Positions 20,079 to 23,567 of a DNA stretch of 23,567 bases are shown here, one piece after another (positions within the stretch are counted from its first letter, which is position 1; every line of letters starts with the position of its first letter). A program made the translations under genes and the position numbers. The notes beneath the pieces are model-generated. The model ran no database searches, was not told the origin of the DNA, and saw only the letters and a list, made by a program, of their open reading frames with translations. Origin of the DNA: Chromera velia (lineage: Eukaryota > Sar > Chromeraceae); the NCBI GenBank assembly GCA_018398765.1, contig JAHBMJ010001073.1, positions 45,001 to 68,567 of the forward strand. Direction: 5' to 3'.

Positions 20079-21197
20079 TACCATATGATATGCCTGCATA
20101 TACCATATAATATGCCTGCATGTGCCATATGATCATTGAACATCCTGCGGGTCTCGTAAAGGCACGTACACAAATTCATAGACAAGAGGTTTGAAGCTCT
20201 CTCAAATGTGCTTCTGTTGATCAAGATGCCGTGACATTTCAAAAGAGTGTCCAGAAACTCATGTGTGACTGACAGGAGGTACACAGAGGGTGTGACCTAC
20301 TTTGTGATGGAGCATACGAATTTTTTTCAATCGAGCATCAAACTATAGGGCGAATTCTACGCAGACCTCTGAAGAAAGAGAAAACGCAGTACTCTCAGCA
20401 GCTCACCTTTATCTCTTTTCGTCTATCCGCCATGATTGCGTAGAGAAGCCCATTAAATTTCGGGTCGGAGGACTGGTCGGAGGTCAGAGGCCTTAGACTG
20501 GCTTCGTGAACCATGAGCTGCAATGAAAGAGAGAAAATGCATCCGAGATTTCTTCGGTATTCATCCTTCCAAAATTATATATAAACAAGCCGGGGTAGAC
20601 AGCAAAAAGACTAGAAAGTGAAGTGACCAATAAAGTTTATGACAGCAAAAAACAATCCAGGAGTAACATAAATTTGATGGAATTTGATGGTCTAAGGTGG
20701 GTCTAGACAAAGAAGAAACTTGCTAATGGGAAGCAGCACTCACCATCATATCAGTAATCACAGTGAAAGATTGAATGACTGCAGGCAAGCTGAGTATGCA
20801 CTTTTCCTGGTCTTATAATTACAAACTGAAGGATGAACCGGAAAGTTCTGCATGTGAGGATATACAAACGATTGAGCTCAAAAAGAGAAGAAGCTGTGAC
20901 ACAGGACGAATTTAAGTTGTTCGAAAGGCAGACTGACCACGTAGTTCTTGTAGAGCCTCGAGATTGTTGAAAGAACGAGTCTTCCGACCTTTTCTTTCCT
21001 GCTGCAGAAACGCAGGGCGGAGGGACAAAAGATAGGCAATGTGTTTTTTTTTTCTCCATCCCTCTGTATGCATGCGAATTAACATAACATATAAGGGGGG
21101 GGGGAATCCAGAGAAAAGAAGAAAGCGGAAGCAAAGCACTAGAAACACGGAGGCTGACTATGTCGATCTCTCCTCCTTTTCGGCTCTGTTCTGACAT
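19757..21197 (-). CDS. Probable six-exon protein of unknown function
   Basis: I join minus-strand exons 21197-21159 (starts MSEQSRKGG), 21001-20938, 20778-20744, 20517-20407, 20296-about 20140 and about 20000-19757 (stop TAG). The first four junctions are phase-compatible (0, 1, 0, 0); donors are GTCAGC, GTCAGT, GTGAGT and GTGAGC, and most acceptors end in GCAG. The product reads NNLEALQELR, FTVITDMM, LMVHEASLRPLTSD, FNGLLYAIMADRRKEIK, HEFLDTLLKCHGILINR, then MTAVPPDNCVLAMLDMEDG and DFVNFLEEIQ: an even, mostly helical composition unlike the low-complexity surroundings. I recognise no family. The exon 5 acceptor (TAG) and the exon 5/6 junction are uncertain because 22-bp tandem repeats lie there. 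The last exon has a diverged copy near 22210-22440. The gene could be a degenerating duplicate. Confidence 0.45.
20053..20133. repeat. 22-bp tandem repeat (3 full copies plus a partial)
   Basis: The unit CATGTACCATATGATATGCC plus TG occurs at 20053-20074 and 20075-20096, then with changes at 20097-20118 and in part from 20119. The duplicated locus has one copy at about 22515-22536. The repeat lies at the boundary of the fifth exon of the minus-strand gene. Confidence 0.88.
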
Positions 21198-21227
21198 AAG
21201 TGCAGACAGACAGATAAGAGACAGTCT

Positions 21228-21750
21228 CTATATAGTTTTTCCCCGTCTCTTTTTCCTTATCACAAACACAACAGACAACCAAACACAAAAGGGAAGAAAG
21301 CCAAAAACAGATAGAAAAGACAGACAGCAATTTTGTCTCCATTTTTCTCTTTCATTTCCTTTCTTTCTCAGATAGAGACACAAACAGAGAAACAGGCAGA
21401 CAGATAGACAAGATAAATAGACAGATCTCGTGCAGACAAGACAGACAGACGGATGCTTCTTTTTTTTTGTTTTTCTTCTTCTTCTTCTTCCCTTTCTTCT
21501 TCTTCTTCCTCTTCTTCTTTTATCGCAGACAGGCAGATAAACAGGGGAACGGCAAGACTCAACTTTGTTTTCGCTTCTTCGTCTCTCGTTCGACATGCAG
21601 AGAGAGAAAGAGGGCCGGCCATAAATGGATAGGCAAGAAAGCAAGAAGAACAGTTGATCAAAAGAAAGGATGGCACAGGCCGCACGGAAGAAAAAAGACA
21701 GAAATTAAAATAAACACACACATAGGTTCTATTGTTTCGTCCCTTATTCC
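21228..21750. repeat. Segmental duplication unit B, copy 1
   Basis: Homologous, with substitutions and small indels, to about 23040-23545. Shared landmarks include a CACAAACACAACAGACAACC-like word, many AGAC/AGAT steps, a GATGCTTCTTTTT run followed by TTCTTC repeats, and a GCGGCCATG-like versus GCCGGCCAT word near the end. Confidence 0.8.
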
Positions 21751-21779
21751 TGTTATTCTTCACGTCTTCTTTACTTTGT

Positions 21780-21782
<3 letters not shown>

Positions 21783-21822
<40 letters not shown>

Positions 21823-21954
21823 CTTGTTTTCTTCCTTCTTTACTTGCTTACAAACTTGCTTACCGACTTCCGTCCGTCCGTCCGTCCATCAATTCTTCTG
21901 TCCTCCCTCTGTTCGTGACTTGTTTTATTCGTTCTGTATGTGTGTGTATGTGTA

Positions 21955-22000
<46 letters not shown>

Positions 22001-22050
22001 TATATGTGTGTGAAAGAGAGAGGGGGGGGGAGAGAGAGAGTGAGTGTGTG
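21783..22050. repeat. (CT)n, (CCGT)n and (GT)n/(GA)n microsatellites
   Basis: A CT run at about 21783-21816, CCGT steps near 21868-21888, then GT-rich sequence from about 21936 to 22012, passing into GAGA/GGGG and back to GTGT at about 22050. This tract separates duplication units B1 and A2. Confidence 0.9.
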
Positions 22051-22157
22051 TGCTGTGGGGAGACAAGCACCAGAAAGACAGACAAACATACAAACGAACG
22101 ACAGAACAGACTATATGTTTCATCTTCTCCGTTCTTTTCTGCATGCATACAATAGAC

Positions 22158-22537
22158 AACAAGAAAGAAAGGATGGGCATCGAGACTAACAAGACTTGCG
22201 AATCCCTTTCCTCCACTGTCTCCTGTTGTATTTCCTCGAGGAAGTTCACAAGGTCCTGCAAGCCAGTCAGATCTCTCCCTCTAGTGAGGGAACCCTCTTC
22301 TTCCAACAGAGAGAAGAAGACATCTTTCGGGCTATCCTCCATGTCCAACATTGCAAGCACACAGTCGTCTGGCAGAACTGCTGTCATGCGTTTAAGGTCT
22401 TCTTCCGTCGTGTGATTCGCAGATACAAGGACAGCTAGCCTGCTAACGGACACCTATGGCCCGGTGATCATGTCTGCAGACACGTTGCACACAAACAACA
22501 TATCAAGAGACAATCATGTACCATATGATATGCATGC
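22158..22537 (-). pseudogene. Duplicated last-exon fragment of the minus-strand unknown gene (unit A, copy 2)
   Basis: The minus strand from about 22440 to 22205 reads TTEEDLKRMTAVLPDDCVLA, MLDMEDSPKDVFFSLLEEEG and SLTRGRDLTGLQDLVNFLEE, closely matching the last exon at 19757-20000. An acceptor-like TTAGCAG precedes it. Where copy 1 has TAG after EEIQ, this copy has CAG and reads on. None of the upstream exons of copy 1 is found beyond 22540, so this is most likely a gene fragment, unless it is an exon of a gene whose other exons I cannot recognise. Confidence 0.6.
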
Positions 22538-22539
22538 TT

Positions 22540-23030
22540 ATTGCAAAAAACACTTCGTACACCGGGCCTGTCGGATACTTGAACACCGTCATCTTCTGCT
22601 CATTCTACAATGACTACAAAGGTATCTTCTATAGTCCGACCAACCTTCAAGAACAACGAACGCCTCCAGAGAGCTGTACAAGGGGCATTATCTTCCTTGT
22701 GTTCTGATCTGCCCACTTTGCTTTCATGGTCCCTTGTCCTTGCTGGATTCGTACTTCTTCATCGATCTCTGCATGGGAATTAATTTGTTTGATTGACTGC
22801 GCATGTAAGCTTGCCAATGACTGCTTAGTAGTTCATTTTGGAGATGCATGTGCAGAAGATATGTCTGTAATGCACGCGGGAACTGACAATGTTACAGTAA
22901 TTGCTGTACTTCTTAGCAACCATGGAGAGCATGTACACGTTCCCTCTCAATCCTTCTTTTTCTCTTCCTCGATCGTTTAGAGGGGAAGAGTACTCCCTGC
23001 ATGCATGCAGGGATGAAGGGCGCACAGACA
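22540..23030. other. Unassigned sequence; possible weak coding remnant on plus strand
   Basis: The sequence is less repetitive than its flanks. A plus-strand frame at about 22726-22980 contains LANDCLVVHFGDACAEDMSV followed by a TDNVTVIAVLL stretch. This loosely recalls the acidic-then-hydrophobic TDTDVVVLAV pattern seen in some transposon-associated proteins. The match is by eye only and no start, stop or splice signals confirm a gene. It may be an insertion that disrupted copy 2 of the duplication. Confidence 0.2.
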
Positions 23031-23039
23031 AAAAAAAAA

Positions 23040-23545
23040 GTTTCTATGAACTTTTTTCTCCATCTCTCTTTCCTTGTCACGAACACATCAGACAACCAAA
23101 CATAAAAGGAAGCAAAGCCAGGAACAGACAGAAAAAAAAAACAGACAATTTTGTCCCCTCTTTTCCCTCTTACTTCCCTCCTGACTCAAACAGAAACACA
23201 AAGAGAGACGGGTAGGTAGACAGATAGACAAGATAGTCGGATGCATAGACAGACAGACGGATGCTTCTTTTTATTTACTTTTCTTCTTCTTGCTTTTCTT
23301 CTTTTATCGTAGACAGATAAACAAACAGGCAAAGGGGTGGACTCCATGTTTCTTTCTTTCGGTTCTCCGTCTCTTTCTTCGACAGACAGAGAAAGAGAAA
23401 GGCGGCCATGCTTGGACAGGAAGGAAAGCAGAAAGCAAGATCGGAAGAAAGAATGCCAGGAAGGAAAAGAGACAAATATCTTGACAAACACACATTTCGG
23501 CTCTCTTGTTCCTTTCATTGGTCCTGTTATTTTTTCTGTCTTTTG
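23040..23545. repeat. Segmental duplication unit B, copy 2
   Basis: Diverged copy of about 21228-21750 in the same orientation. The order A1-B1-A2-B2 with A-to-B spacing of about 1.5 kb and 0.9 kb indicates a tandem duplication followed by deletion or replacement of the gene body in the second copy. The unit runs close to the window end. Confidence 0.78.
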
Positions 23546-23567
23546 TTTTCCTTTTCTGCTCTTTCTG

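Larger units (their letters stand above)
21198..22157. other. Repeat-rich intergenic DNA
   Basis: No convincing gene. The interval contains unit B copy 1 (about 21228-21750), TTC-rich and CT/GT microsatellites and a short CCGT repeat near 21870-21890. Long open frames here come from simple sequence. Confidence 0.6.

Noticed and set aside
21467-22189. 240-codon open frame starting with poly-Phe
   Set aside because: Simple TTC, CT and GT repeats keep it open; no coding character.

Overview
This window looks like nuclear DNA of a photosynthetic protist with a complex (secondary, red-lineage) plastid. Genes are split into many short exons. Introns are full of CT, GT, CTTT and CTGT microsatellites. 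One gene begins with a signal peptide ending in a Phe(+1) cleavage motif followed by transit-like sequence, as in chromerid and stramenopile plastid preproteins. A chromerid such as Chromera is my best guess, but this is inference; a stramenopile is the main alternative. There is no bacterial-type operon, CRISPR array or recognisable tRNA/rRNA.

Layout. 1-1810: no convincing gene; a pyrimidine minisatellite and AT-rich sequence. 1811-4911 (minus): four-exon gene for a small plastid-targeted, probably thylakoid, single-span membrane protein of unknown function. 4912-5674: shared divergent promoter region with two inverted repeats. 5675-18301 (plus): one very large gene that I reconstruct as 27 phase-compatible exons encoding 942 residues. 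18302-19756: AT-rich intergenic DNA. 19757-21197 (minus): a probable six-exon gene of unknown function. 21198-23567: repeats, including a diverged second copy of part of that gene and of its upstream flank.

The main discovery is the 942-residue fusion. It joins an N-terminal J-domain (Hsp70 co-chaperone, HPD intact), a zinc-less medium-chain dehydrogenase/reductase resembling mitochondrial enoyl reductase (MECR/ETR) but with a degraded cofactor loop and no catalytic-tyrosine motif, and a C-terminal acyl-protein-thioesterase-like alpha/beta hydrolase with all three catalytic residues. No in-frame stop or plausible new start separates the parts once introns are removed, and the exon phases match across both domain junctions. 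I know of no described protein with this architecture. A client-binding or acyl-processing machine that recruits Hsp70 is a reasonable hypothesis, but function is not shown by the sequence.

All exon models are hand-made from splice signals, phase and family similarity. No search, alignment program or RNA evidence was available.
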